Positions 32,780 through 40,529 are shown, counted from the stretch's first letter. The stretch is 43,683 nt of DNA from CAZKGE01 sp964541695 (GCA_964541695.1 CAZIRB010000008.1:1-43683); one strand, 5' to 3'. The notes: a model not told the origin generated them from the sequence alone. Made by a program: numbers and translations.

Positions 32780-33427
32780 ATGCGCCGAAAGCGGAGGCTT
32801 CTGATCGCGTTGTTTGCGGTCCTGTTGTTCTGTGTCCTGTCCTTCTGGTACATCAACGTCAACCTCATGCCGGTGCTCGTGGGCCTTGCCAGCGCGCGCG
32901 TGCAGTCGATTGCCGCGCGCGCGATGAACGACGCCATCCTCGAAAACCTCGCCTCCGGCGACGAATACGACTCGCTCATCGACATCTACGCCACGGACAC
33001 GCGCGTCTACCTGCTGCAGGCAAACTCCGCCCGGCTCAACGCGCTGGCGGCGGACTGCGCCAATGCCGCGCAGGAGCGTATCCTCGATCTGGGCGATCAG
33101 GGCATCTCCGTGCCGCTCGGCACGATATCGGGCATCCCGCTGCTGGCCGGCAAGGGGCCGAAGGTCCAGCTCAAGTTCACGCCGGCCGGCGCGGTGAAGT
33201 CGTCGTTCGAGAGCGAGTTCCGCTCCGCGGGCATCAATCAGACGCTGCACCGCATCAAGCTTTGCCTGACCGCCACCGTGCGCGTGATACTGCCTGGACA
33301 GAGCCAGTCGCTGGTCGTGACGGCCGAGGCGCCGATTGCGGAGAATATCATCGTCGGCGACGTGCCGCAGGCGTACACGAACGTGGCAAACGAGGAGGAT
33401 TTGCTCAACCTCGTGCCGAAATCTTGA
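32780..33427 (+). CDS. yunB: Sporulation protein YunB
   Basis: 215 residues. One N-terminal membrane anchor (LLIALFAVLLFCVLSFWYI) is followed by a domain matching YunB: NDAILENLASGDEYDSLI, DTRVYLLQANSARLNALA, VPLGTISGIPLLAGKGPKV and INQTLHRIKLCLTATVRVILP. In B. subtilis yunB belongs to the sigma-E regulon of the mother cell; its function is not defined. The ATG at 32780 has GGGAGG at 8 nt; a GTG six bases earlier would be too close to it. The gene marks the organism as a likely spore former. It lies just after repeat locus B. Confidence 0.9.
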   Translation: MRRKRRLLIALFAVLLFCVLSFWYINVNLMPVLVGLASARVQSIAARAMNDAILENLASGDEYDSLIDIYATDTRVYLLQANSARLNALAADCANAAQERILDLGDQGISVPLGTISGIPLLAGKGPKVQLKFTPAGAVKSSFESEFRSAGINQTLHRIKLCLTATVRVILPGQSQSLVVTAEAPIAENIIVGDVPQAYTNVANEEDLLNLVPKS

Positions 33428-33446
33428 CGAAATATACCGTTTGCGG

Positions 33447-33475
33447 TTGCCACCCCGGGGAAGTTCTGCTATACT
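33447..33475 (+). promoter_or_regulatory. Sigma-A promoter of the PRPP-synthetase-like gene
   Basis: TTGCCA (33447-33452), a 17-bp spacer and TATACT (33470-33475). The leader is about 45 nt, with GGAAAGAGG before the ATG at 33526. Confidence 0.65.
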
Positions 33476-33525
33476 GAAACTGTATTTTTCGTGCGCAGGG
33501 GATTGCGCGGAAAGAGGCAGATCCA

Positions 33526-34539
33526 ATGTACACCGGGGCGGGTATCATCAAGATTTTTTCCGGGAGCACCGGAAAGGGTTTCGCTCGAAAGATGTGCGCA
33601 TACCTGGGGACGCAGCTCGGCGACGCAGAAACCATCCGATTCTCCGAAGGGAACATCTTCGTGCGCGTCAACGAGTCCATCCGCGATAAGGATGTCTATA
33701 TTGTCCAGCCAATCGGCAGGCAGCCCAACGACGAGTTCGTTGAGCTTCTTTTTTGGATTGACGCGTTCAAGCGCGCCTCCGCCAACTCCGTCACCGCGAT
33801 CATCCCGTATTTTAGCTACGCCAAGGGCGACAAAAAGGACGAGCCCCGCGTCTCGATCCGCGCGCGCGTGTGCGCGGACTGCATCGAGGTCGCCGGCGTG
33901 GACCGCATCATCACGATGGACCTGCACGCGCCGCAGGTGCAAGGCTTCTTCAAGAAACCCGTCGACCATCTCTACGCAAAATCCCTGCTGTGCGAATATG
34001 TCCGCCGCCAGGGCGTCGTCGACGACAACCTCGTCGTCGTGTCGCCGGACGCGGGCTCGGCCAAGCGTGCGCGCGAGTTTGCGACGGAGCTGAAGTGCCC
34101 CGTCGCCATCGGCGACAAGATGCGCTACGGCCACGACGAGGACGCCAAGGTGCTCGAGATCATCGGCAACGTCGAGGGCAAGAACTGCCTCGTCATCGAC
34201 GATTTCTCCATCTCCGGCGGCACATTGGTCGACGTGGCCTACGGCCTTAAGGACAAGGGCGCCAACCACGTGTTCGCGGCGCTCTCGCACAACGTGCTCA
34301 ACGAAACGGGCTTAAAACGCATAGAGGAGAGCCCGCTGGAGTTCATCGTCTCGACGGACACGCTGGAATGCCCGGACGCCGCCTGCTCGACGAAGCTGCG
34401 CTTTATCTCCGCCGCGCCGATGTTCGCGCAGGCTGTCAAAATTGTCCATGACCGCGCGCCGATGAGCACGATGTTCGACCAGCGCGTGAGCAAGCGCCTG
34501 CTCGAGATGAGCTTTTCGGAGCAGCAGAGCCTGCTGTAG
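33526..34539 (+). CDS. Ribose-phosphate pyrophosphokinase-like protein (divergent)
   Basis: 337 residues with the two-domain Prs fold. The alignable blocks are IIPYFSYAKGDKKDEP (93-106; canonical enzymes have ARQDRK here), VDRIITMDLHAPQVQGFF (125-142), VVSPDAGSAKRAREFA (171-186) and the PRPP loop VIDDFSISGGTL (223-234; canonical is VDDMIDTAGT). The acidic pair Asp225-Asp226 and His134 are kept, but the loop lacks the usual Asp-Thr. It may be the cell's PRPP synthetase in a variant form or a paralogue with altered substrate. It has its own promoter and terminator. Confidence 0.8.
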   Translation: MYTGAGIIKIFSGSTGKGFARKMCAYLGTQLGDAETIRFSEGNIFVRVNESIRDKDVYIVQPIGRQPNDEFVELLFWIDAFKRASANSVTAIIPYFSYAKGDKKDEPRVSIRARVCADCIEVAGVDRIITMDLHAPQVQGFFKKPVDHLYAKSLLCEYVRRQGVVDDNLVVVSPDAGSAKRAREFATELKCPVAIGDKMRYGHDEDAKVLEIIGNVEGKNCLVIDDFSISGGTLVDVAYGLKDKGANHVFAALSHNVLNETGLKRIEESPLEFIVSTDTLECPDAACSTKLRFISAAPMFAQAVKIVHDRAPMSTMFDQRVSKRLLEMSFSEQQSLL

Positions 34540-34556
34540 CGCGCGATTCGGAAAGG

Positions 34557-34580
34557 AAAGCGCCGTTTATGGCGCTTTTT
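34557..34580 (+). terminator. Intrinsic terminator after the PRPP-synthetase-like gene
   Basis: AAAGCGCC (34557-34564), a 6-nt loop and GGCGCTTTTT (34571-34580): an 8-bp stem running into the T-run. Confidence 0.85.
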
Positions 34581-34612
34581 GTTTATATATTTTCAAACGT
34601 GCGCTTTTTCCG

Positions 34613-34641
34613 TTGACACATCCTATCAGGTATGGTATTAT
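34613..34641 (+). promoter_or_regulatory. carD promoter P1 (TTGACA-17-TATTAT, extended -10)
   Basis: TTGACA (34613-34618), 17-bp spacer ending in TGG, TATTAT (34636-34641). It gives a leader of about 80 nt to the carD-type gene. Confidence 0.8.
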
Positions 34642-34652
34642 CATCGTTTCAT

Positions 34653-34682
34653 TTGACAGATTCGTGGCAAATCGGCTATAAT
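34653..34682 (+). promoter_or_regulatory. carD promoter P2 (TTGACA-18-TATAAT)
   Basis: Perfect hexamers TTGACA (34653-34658) and TATAAT (34677-34682) with an 18-bp spacer. It lies 40 bp downstream of P1; the two promoters follow each other on the same strand. Confidence 0.8.
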
Positions 34683-34729
34683 GATACTGTTTTGATGCGA
34701 CCGGGCAGAGTGAGGATGTGTAAAGAACC

Positions 34730-35200
34730 GTGTTTTCCATTGGGGATCTGGTCTGCTATCCGATGCATGGCGTCGGCGTGGTGGAGGCCATTGAAGAACA
34801 GTCCGTGCTGGGCGAAACTGCCCAGTACTATGTGCTGCGCTTCGTGATGGGCCGCATGACCGCGATGGTCCCCGTCAGAAGCGCTGAGGCGGTCGGCCTA
34901 AGGCCCATCGTCGACGCGGACATCTGCGCGCGCGTCGTCGCGTTCCTCTGCGCCGAAAACTGCTCGTCGGAGAGCGACAACTGGAACCAGCGCTACCGCG
35001 ACAACCTGGACAAGCTGCGCATGGGCGATATCTTCGCCGTCGCGGACGTCGTCAAGTGTCTGCTGCGCCGGGAGCGCGAGAAGGGGCTGTCCGCGGGCGA
35101 GCGCAAGATGTACCTGACCGCGCGGCAGGTGCTCGTCGCGGAGTTGGCCGCGTCGAGCGGAAAGGAGGAGAGCGATTTTCTGACCCTCGTGGGAGGATAG
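34730..35200 (+). CDS. CarD-family transcription factor
   Basis: 156 residues. The N-terminal CarD/TRCF RNA-polymerase-interaction domain is clear (FSIGDLVCYPMHGVGVVEAIEE, then YYVLRFVMGRMTAMVPV), and the C-terminal half is helical and basic (YRDNLDKLRMGDIFAVADVV, GLSAGERKMYLTARQVL). CarD proteins bind the beta subunit of RNA polymerase and stabilise open complexes at sigma-A promoters. The start is GTG at 34730 with no strong ribosome site nearby (GAGG at 14 nt). Two strong tandem promoters precede it. Whether it activates or represses its own promoters cannot be told. The PIN/TRAM gene follows after 68 bp. Confidence 0.9.
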   Translation: MFSIGDLVCYPMHGVGVVEAIEEQSVLGETAQYYVLRFVMGRMTAMVPVRSAEAVGLRPIVDADICARVVAFLCAENCSSESDNWNQRYRDNLDKLRMGDIFAVADVVKCLLRREREKGLSAGERKMYLTARQVLVAELAASSGKEESDFLTLVGG

Positions 35201-35268
35201 GATCGGGGGGAGCGCGCGGCTGAGGCGCGCGGATTTCACACTAAGAATTGGGAGGAACGGCTTGCCGT

Positions 35269-36357
35269 ATGAGGAAGGTTCTACGGGTCTTCATCGCGCT
35301 GGTCGGGCTGGGCGCAGGCTGCGGGATTGTCGCCATCATTCTGTACTCCTTCAAATTCCCGGGCTACGACTATGTCATGCGCTACACGACCACATCCGCC
35401 GTCATGACCGCCCTGTATGTGATTGTCGGGCTTATATTCGGAATCATATTTTATATTTATTCCCCGAGAATCATCGACGGAGTCGGCGGATATTTCAGGC
35501 GCATCGACCGGCAGCTGACCGAGATGCCCGCGCTGGACATACTGTTTGGCGCGCTCGGCATCATCATCGGGCTGCTGCTCGCGTTTTTATTGAGCTTTTT
35601 GTTCAGCGCCATCGAGAGCGCGGCGCTTTCGACGTTTTTGACGCTGACGCTGTACGTGCTGTTTGCGTACTTCGGCTGCCGCATCGGCGTGAGCCGGCGC
35701 TCGGAGTTTACGGACGGCGGCGGGCACCGGAGGAGGACGGACGCCGCGGGCGGCCGCGCGTCCGGCTGTCCCAAGGTGCTCGACACGTCCGTCATCATCG
35801 ACGGGCGCATACTGGACATCTGCAAGACCGGCTTTATCGAGGGCAGCCTCGTCGTGCCGGCGTTCGTGCTGAAGGAACTCCGTCACATCGCCGACAGCGC
35901 GGACCCGATGAAGCGCTCGCGCGGGCGGCGCGGCCTGGACATCCTGCGCGAGATGCAAAGTACGCTCAAGAACGAGGTCGTCGTCGAGAGCCGGGATTAC
36001 GACGACGTTGACGAGGTGGACGTAAAGCTTTTGCGGCTGGCGATCGACCTTGGCGGCAAGCTCGTCACGAACGACTACAACCTCAACAAGGTCGCGGCCG
36101 TGCAGAACATGCCGGTGCTGAACATCAACGACCTGGCCAACGCCTTGCGCCCGATCCTGCTGCCCGGCGAGGAGCTTTCGCTCGGCATCGTGAAGGAGGG
36201 CAAGGAGCAGGGGCAGGGCGTGGGCTATCTCGACGACGGCACGATGGTGATCGTCGAGGGCGGCCGGCGCCGCATCGGCGAGACGGTCGAACTTACCGTC
36301 ACGAGCAGCCTGCAGACGTCCGCGGGGCGCATGATATTTGCAAGGATTCGCGCCTGA
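35269..36357 (+). CDS. PIN/TRAM-domain membrane protein (YacL family)
   Basis: 362 residues. About four membrane helices occupy residues 1-140, with a basic loop after them. A PIN nuclease domain follows with its acidic residues (KVLDTSVIIDGRILDI near 165, LKELRHIAD, and LVTNDYNLNKVA near 265). A C-terminal TRAM RNA-binding domain covers the last 60 residues (EGKEQGQGVGYLDDGTMVIVEG). This is the YacL layout, a membrane-tethered putative RNase; its target is unknown. In many Bacillota yacL follows a carD-type gene, as here. The ATG at 35269 has GGAGG 13 nt upstream, a long spacing. In-frame TTG at 35248 is the alternative. Confidence 0.9.
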   Translation: MRKVLRVFIALVGLGAGCGIVAIILYSFKFPGYDYVMRYTTTSAVMTALYVIVGLIFGIIFYIYSPRIIDGVGGYFRRIDRQLTEMPALDILFGALGIIIGLLLAFLLSFLFSAIESAALSTFLTLTLYVLFAYFGCRIGVSRRSEFTDGGGHRRRTDAAGGRASGCPKVLDTSVIIDGRILDICKTGFIEGSLVVPAFVLKELRHIADSADPMKRSRGRRGLDILREMQSTLKNEVVVESRDYDDVDEVDVKLLRLAIDLGGKLVTNDYNLNKVAAVQNMPVLNINDLANALRPILLPGEELSLGIVKEGKEQGQGVGYLDDGTMVIVEGGRRRIGETVELTVTSSLQTSAGRMIFARIRA

Positions 36358-36380
36358 GCCGCGCGGGCCGCGAAATTTGC

Positions 36381-36410
36381 TTGACAGCGTTTATTGCGCT
36401 CCACTATAAT
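36381..36410 (+). promoter_or_regulatory. Consensus sigma-A promoter of rpmH
   Basis: TTGACA (36381-36386), 18-bp spacer, TATAAT (36405-36410). The leader to rpmH is about 80 nt. Confidence 0.85.
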
Positions 36411-36497
36411 ATCTAAAGTTGTCGCACTTTTTATGGTGGAGAATTTCGCGGGGCGGACGCGTCCGTCTCTGAGATAGGAAAAGAGAGGTGTTACGAG

Positions 36498-36632
36498 ATG
36501 TTACGGACCTACCAGCCGAAAAAGCGCCAGCGCAGCAAGGTTCACGGCTTCCGCAAGCGCATGAAGACCGCGGACGGCCGCAACGTGCTGAAGCGCAGGC
36601 GCGCCAAGGGCCGCAAAAAGCTGAGCGCTTAA
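36498..36632 (+). CDS. rpmH: Ribosomal protein bL34
   Basis: 44 residues, the normal size. The sequence begins MLRTYQPKKRQRSKVHGFRK and ends RAKGRKKLSA, the universal L34 pattern. It is a very basic small protein of the large subunit. AGAGG precedes the ATG by about 10 nt. It opens the conserved block rpmH-rnpA-yidD-yidC-jag-mnmE. In most bacteria dnaA is divergent just upstream, but here the PIN/TRAM gene takes that place. Confidence 0.97.
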   Translation: MLRTYQPKKRQRSKVHGFRKRMKTADGRNVLKRRRAKGRKKLSA

Positions 36633-36668
36633 CGGCCCGTTGTCGCTAAGGATGTTGTACGAGCGCTT

Positions 36669-36690
36669 GCGGCAGGCTTTTGCTTGCCGC
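36669..36690 (+). terminator. Hairpin between rpmH and rnpA (possible attenuator)
   Basis: GCGGCAGGC (36669-36677), TTTT loop, GCTTGCCGC (36682-36690): a 9-bp stem with one G-U pair. It is followed by GCGTTTGTTCTT, only partly T-rich. It could lower rnpA expression relative to rpmH. Confidence 0.4.
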
Positions 36691-36749
36691 GCGTTTGTTC
36701 TTGCCGGAACGGCCGCAGCCATGCGCCGGGATTCTTGCCGGATAACCGA

Positions 36750-37091
36750 TTGAAACGCAGCGATTCACTGAAACGGAAGAAGGAATTCCGCCATACGTAC
36801 CGCGTGGGCAAATCCGTCGGCGGGCGGCTGACGGCACTGGTCTATGCAAGGAACAGACGGCCGGAGACGCGCGTCGGTTTTTCCGTGAGCAAGAAGATCG
36901 GAAAGAGCGTCCAGCGAAACCGTGTCAAGCGCCGGATGCGCGCGGCGCTCTCGCCGTATTTTATGCGGATTCGGAAGGGTTACAACATCATCTTTATCGC
37001 GCGCGAACCGATCGCGGACGCGGCGTTTGCCGCCATCGCCGCCGCGATGCTCGAGCAGCTCAGGCGGGCGGACCTGATAGACGAGGTGTAG
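36750..37091 (+). CDS. rnpA: Ribonuclease P protein component
   Basis: 113 residues from TTG at 36750. The RNR motif SVQRNRVKRRMRAAL (about 53-67) and the N-terminal LKRSDSLKRKKEFRHTYRVG are diagnostic. It binds the catalytic RNase P RNA and aids 5' maturation of tRNA. The family N-terminus aligns at this TTG. An earlier in-frame TTG (36735) is possible, and no start has a strong ribosome site. It is followed by yidD after 3 bp. Confidence 0.93.
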   Translation: MKRSDSLKRKKEFRHTYRVGKSVGGRLTALVYARNRRPETRVGFSVSKKIGKSVQRNRVKRRMRAALSPYFMRIRKGYNIIFIAREPIADAAFAAIAAAMLEQLRRADLIDEV

Positions 37092-37094
37092 ACG

Positions 37095-37304
37095 TTGAAG
37101 CGCGTTCTGCTGTTCCTGATCCGGGGCTATCAAAAACACATTTCTCCCGCGCTCCCCGGCTGCTGCCGGTTCCAGCCGAGCTGCTCGCAGTACGCCGCCG
37201 AGGCGGTCGAAAAGTACGGCGCGGCAAAGGGCGCGCTTCTGGCTCTGTGGCGCGTGCTGCGCTGCAACCCGCTGTTCCATGGCGGCTACGACCCCGTTCC
37301 GTAA
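37095..37304 (+). CDS. yidD: Membrane protein insertion efficiency factor YidD
   Basis: 69 residues: LIRGYQKHISPALPGCCRFQPSCSQYA with the conserved cysteines, then GLLLALWRVLRCNPLFHGGYDPVP-like C-terminus. It is an inner-face amphipathic membrane protein that helps YidC insertion. Start TTG at 37095, 3 bp after the rnpA stop. Confidence 0.93.
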   Translation: MKRVLLFLIRGYQKHISPALPGCCRFQPSCSQYAAEAVEKYGAAKGALLALWRVLRCNPLFHGGYDPVP

Positions 37305-37340
37305 AACAAGCTTTACCATCCAAACAGGGAGGACAATATC

Positions 37341-38321
37341 TTGCAAGGCGATTTCTTTTTGACGCAATGGGCGTTTCTGGGCATGCGCTGGCTGTACGAG
37401 ACTCTGACCAACGAGAGCATCGTGCTCACGGTCATCATCGCCACGCTGATCATCCGCTGCCTGACGGTGTTCGGCGACATCAAATCCCGGAAATCCTCAA
37501 TGGACATGCAGCGGATTCAGCCGCAGCTGGACCGGATCCGCAAAAAGTACGAGAACGATCCGCAGCGGCTGAACATCGAGCAGCGCAAGATCATGAAGGA
37601 GAACAACGTCTCCATGTTCGGCGGCTGCCTGCCGATGCTGTTTACGCTGCCGCTGTTCTTCGTGTTCATCGGCGCGTTCCGGCAGTGGGGCAACGAGATG
37701 ATGGCCAAGCTCATCGTCACGATGGACGCCGACCCGGCGGCGGGGCTGGAGTTCTTCAAGCACTTCAAGTTCCTGTGGGTCAACAACATGTGGGCGGCGG
37801 ACAACGGCTTTAAACCCGTGATCATGCAGGCGACGGAGTTCTTCTCCAAAGCCAACGCCAAGCTGCCGAATCTACTGTACTTTATCGAGAACCCGTCCGC
37901 GCTGGAGACGTTCGTGCGGCTCGGTTTCTTTACGCCTGTGCAGGGCGGCGGGTACGCGCTGGCGACTGCCACCGAGCAGCTGACCGCCAGGTACAACGAG
38001 CTGCTTGCGCCGTGCATCAACCTATACGCGGGCATGAACAACGGGTGGTTCATCTTCCCGCTGCTTGCCTGCGTGACGACGTTCCTCTCCTCGTGGATCA
38101 TGATGCGCAAGCAGCCCAAGACCGACGCGGCCGGCGGCTCCAGCAAGATGATGCAGTACACGATGCCGCTGCTCTCGTTCTGGTTCTGCCTAACGTCGAA
38201 CGCGGCGTTTGCGCTGTACTGGACGGCCAGCAACGTATTTTCGTTGATCACGACGATTCTGATCAACCGGCGCTTTGATCAAAAAGCCGCGGAAGCGGCC
38301 GTGGAGGTGCCAAGGAAATGA
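37341..38321 (+). CDS. yidC: YidC/Oxa1-family membrane protein insertase
   Basis: 326 residues. The first membrane span is near residues 24-42 (ESIVLTVIIATLIIRCLTVF), with the family's cytoplasmic hairpin MQRIQPQLDRIRKKYENDP after it and the conserved NNVSMFGGCLPMLFTLPLFF. Two to three more spans follow, ending with YWTASNVFSLITTILINRRF. A long extracytoplasmic insert (about 125-220) is larger than in B. subtilis SpoIIIJ/YqjG. No lipoprotein signal is visible. It inserts membrane proteins with or without SecYEG. Start TTG at 37341 with GGGAGG 8 nt upstream. The stop overlaps jag. Confidence 0.93.
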   Translation: MQGDFFLTQWAFLGMRWLYETLTNESIVLTVIIATLIIRCLTVFGDIKSRKSSMDMQRIQPQLDRIRKKYENDPQRLNIEQRKIMKENNVSMFGGCLPMLFTLPLFFVFIGAFRQWGNEMMAKLIVTMDADPAAGLEFFKHFKFLWVNNMWAADNGFKPVIMQATEFFSKANAKLPNLLYFIENPSALETFVRLGFFTPVQGGGYALATATEQLTARYNELLAPCINLYAGMNNGWFIFPLLACVTTFLSSWIMMRKQPKTDAAGGSSKMMQYTMPLLSFWFCLTSNAAFALYWTASNVFSLITTILINRRFDQKAAEAAVEVPRK

Positions 38322-39139
38322 GAAGCATGGAGTTTTCCGGCAGGACCGTCGACGAAGCGATATTCCACGGCCTGACGGAAATGGGCGTGACGATCGACGA
38401 GGTCGACATTGAAACGCTCAAGAGCGAGAGCAAGGGATTGTTCGGCCTGGGCGCAAAGATGGCGGTCGTGCGCCTGACCGAGCGCGAGGTGCCGCTCTCG
38501 ATGGAGTATGAGAAGCTCGCCAAGAAGGGCGAGCCGAGCCAGGACCGGCCCCCCCGCCCGCCGCGCGACCGGCAGCAGGGGCAGGGCCGCGGCGGCGAGC
38601 GTCGCGGCGGCGGCGAGCAGCGCCCGCGCCGGGACCAGCCGCGCGAGAAGACGCCCGCCGTAAACTACGATTACAGCGAGGCGCTGGCAAAGGAGATTCC
38701 GGCCGGCGTGTTCCTATCCGGGCTGCTCGCGAAGATGCGCATTCACGGCACGGCGGAGGCGGCGGACACCGCCGACGGGCTGCGGCTCAACATCCGTTCG
38801 GACGCGGACGGGCTGCTGATCGGCCGCCGCGGCGAGACGCTGGATTCGATTCAGTACCTTGTCTCTTTGTACATCAACAAGGACCGCAAAAGCGAGGAGT
38901 ACCAGCGCGTTACGGTCGACACGGAAGGATACCGCGCGCGCCGCGAGGAGACGCTCAAAAAGCTGGCGCGCCGCAACGCCGCCGAGGTGCGCGCGACCGG
39001 CAGGCCGATCGCGATGGAGCCGATGAACCCGTACGAGCGCCGCATCCTGCACAGCGCGCTGTCGGACTTTTCCGGCATCTCCACGCACAGCGAGGGCGAG
39101 GAGCCGAACCGCCGCGTCGTCATTACGCCGGAGCGGTGA
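38318..39139 (+). CDS. jag: Jag/KhpB RNA-binding protein
   Basis: 273 residues in three parts: Jag-N domain (1-52, FSGRTVDEAIFHGLTEMG to GLFGLGAKMAVVRL), a basic Arg/Gly/Pro-rich linker (68-110), then KH (about 130-200, LLIGRRGETLDSIQYLVSL) and R3H (about 205-273, MNPYERRILHSAL) domains. It is a KhpA partner and RNA chaperone affecting cell envelope and sporulation genes. Its start overlaps the yidC stop by 4 bp. A strong terminator follows at 39152-39176. Confidence 0.94.
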   Translation: MRSMEFSGRTVDEAIFHGLTEMGVTIDEVDIETLKSESKGLFGLGAKMAVVRLTEREVPLSMEYEKLAKKGEPSQDRPPRPPRDRQQGQGRGGERRGGGEQRPRRDQPREKTPAVNYDYSEALAKEIPAGVFLSGLLAKMRIHGTAEAADTADGLRLNIRSDADGLLIGRRGETLDSIQYLVSLYINKDRKSEEYQRVTVDTEGYRARREETLKKLARRNAAEVRATGRPIAMEPMNPYERRILHSALSDFSGISTHSEGEEPNRRVVITPER

Positions 39140-39151
39140 AACCGAACTTTT

Positions 39152-39176
39152 CCCGGCAGGATTGCCGGGCTTTTTT
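39152..39176 (+). terminator. Intrinsic terminator between jag and mnmE
   Basis: CCCGGCA (39152-39158), GGAT loop, TGCCGGG (39163-39169), then CTTTTTT. A textbook terminator, only 9 nt before the mnmE start codon. Confidence 0.85.
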
Positions 39177-39185
39177 ATTTAGATC

Positions 39186-40505
39186 ATGAAAAACGACACG
39201 ATTTTCGCGCCGTCGAGCGCGATCGGCGGCGCAATCGCCGTCCTGCGCGTCTCCGGGCCGGACGCGGCGCGCATAACCGCCTTGCTCGACTGCGACATTA
39301 CAACGCCCCCCGCACGCGTGCGCCACGCGCGCCTGCTCGACGGCAAGACCGTCGTGGACGACTGCATGGCGGCGTTTTTCCGCGCGCCGCGCTCCTATAC
39401 GGGCGAGGACATGGCCGAGCTGTACTGCCACGGCGGGCCGATGACCGTGCAGAAGGCGCTTGCGCTGCTCACCGGGTTGGGCTTCCGGCCCGCGGAGGCC
39501 GGGGAATTCACGCGCCGCGCATTCGAGAACGGCAAGCTGGACCTCACCCAGGCCGAGGCCGTGATGGACGTGATCAACGCCTCCGCCGAAAAAAGCCTGA
39601 AGGCCGCGATGCTGCAATTGACCGGCTCGGTCAGGAGCGAGATTACGGCGCTCGAGGAGCTGCTTCTCGACGCGCTCGCGGGCATCGACGCGGCCATCGA
39701 CTACCCCGACGAAGCCGAGGCGGATGCGGTCGCATCGCTGCCGGAGACGCTCGCGCGCGCAAAAACGCGGCTTGCCGCGCTGATCGACGAGGGGCGGCGT
39801 GGGCGGGTGCTGCGCGACGGGCTGCGCGCCGTGATCCTCGGCCGGCCGAACGTAGGGAAATCGTCGCTGCTCAACGCGCTGCTCGGCACGGACCGCGCGA
39901 TCGTGACGCCGCTGCCCGGCACGACGCGCGACGTGCTCGACGAGCGCACCGCTCTCGACGGCGTGCCCGTGCGCATGATCGACACCGCGGGCATCCGCGA
40001 CGGCGCCGACGCGGCGGAGAGCATCGGCGTCGAGCGCGCCAGGCGCGAGCTGCGCACGGCGGACCTGATTCTGCTCGTTCTCGACAGCTCCGAACCGCTC
40101 ACCCAAGCGGACCACGAGCTGCTCGGAGAAACCGAAAAATTACCGCGCGTCCTCGTGCTGAACAAGTCCGACCTTCCCCCCTTGCTCGACGAACGCGAAT
40201 TACCCGACGGACCGCTTGTGCGCGTCAGCGCGGCGCTCGGCGACGGGATCGAGGCGCTCAAGCGCGAGATCCTGCGCCTTGCCGCGCCCGCGGCCGAGGA
40301 GGCCGTCTCGATCACGAACGAGCGGCACATCGCGCTGCTTGAGCGTGCGCTTGCCGCGCTGGCGGACATTTCGCCCTGCGCGGAGCTCGACTGCGTCGCG
40401 ACCGACGTGCGCGAGGCGCTGTACCATCTCGGCGCCATCACCGGCAGGACCGTCGACGCGCACGTGATCGACCGCATATTCGAGCGGTTCTGCGTCGGGA
40501 AGTAG
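39186..40505 (+). CDS. mnmE: tRNA modification GTPase MnmE (TrmE)
   Basis: 439 residues. The N-terminal folate-binding domain (DTIFAPSSAIGGAIAVLRVSGP) is followed by a helical domain with an inserted G domain: G1 GRPNVGKSSLL near 220, DTAGIRDG near 265, NKSDL near 330. It ends with the C-terminal FCVGK whose Cys is functionally important. With MnmG it makes 5-carboxymethylaminomethyl-uridine at the tRNA wobble base. The ATG at 39186 has no ribosome site and sits right after a terminator. mnmG, usually next, is absent from the window. Confidence 0.95.
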   Translation: MKNDTIFAPSSAIGGAIAVLRVSGPDAARITALLDCDITTPPARVRHARLLDGKTVVDDCMAAFFRAPRSYTGEDMAELYCHGGPMTVQKALALLTGLGFRPAEAGEFTRRAFENGKLDLTQAEAVMDVINASAEKSLKAAMLQLTGSVRSEITALEELLLDALAGIDAAIDYPDEAEADAVASLPETLARAKTRLAALIDEGRRGRVLRDGLRAVILGRPNVGKSSLLNALLGTDRAIVTPLPGTTRDVLDERTALDGVPVRMIDTAGIRDGADAAESIGVERARRELRTADLILLVLDSSEPLTQADHELLGETEKLPRVLVLNKSDLPPLLDERELPDGPLVRVSAALGDGIEALKREILRLAAPAAEEAVSITNERHIALLERALAALADISPCAELDCVATDVREALYHLGAITGRTVDAHVIDRIFERFCVGK

Positions 40506-40529
40506 ACATGGCGCTCGGCTGAAAAGGGG

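Noticed and set aside
32245..33477. A 410-codon plus-strand frame through repeat locus B into yunB
   Set aside because: It passes through hairpin repeats and reads yunB out of frame. The openness comes from high GC, not coding selection.
36358..36497. A replication origin next to rpmH
   Set aside because: No TTATCCACA-type DnaA box cluster and no dnaA gene. The stretch only holds the rpmH promoter and leader.
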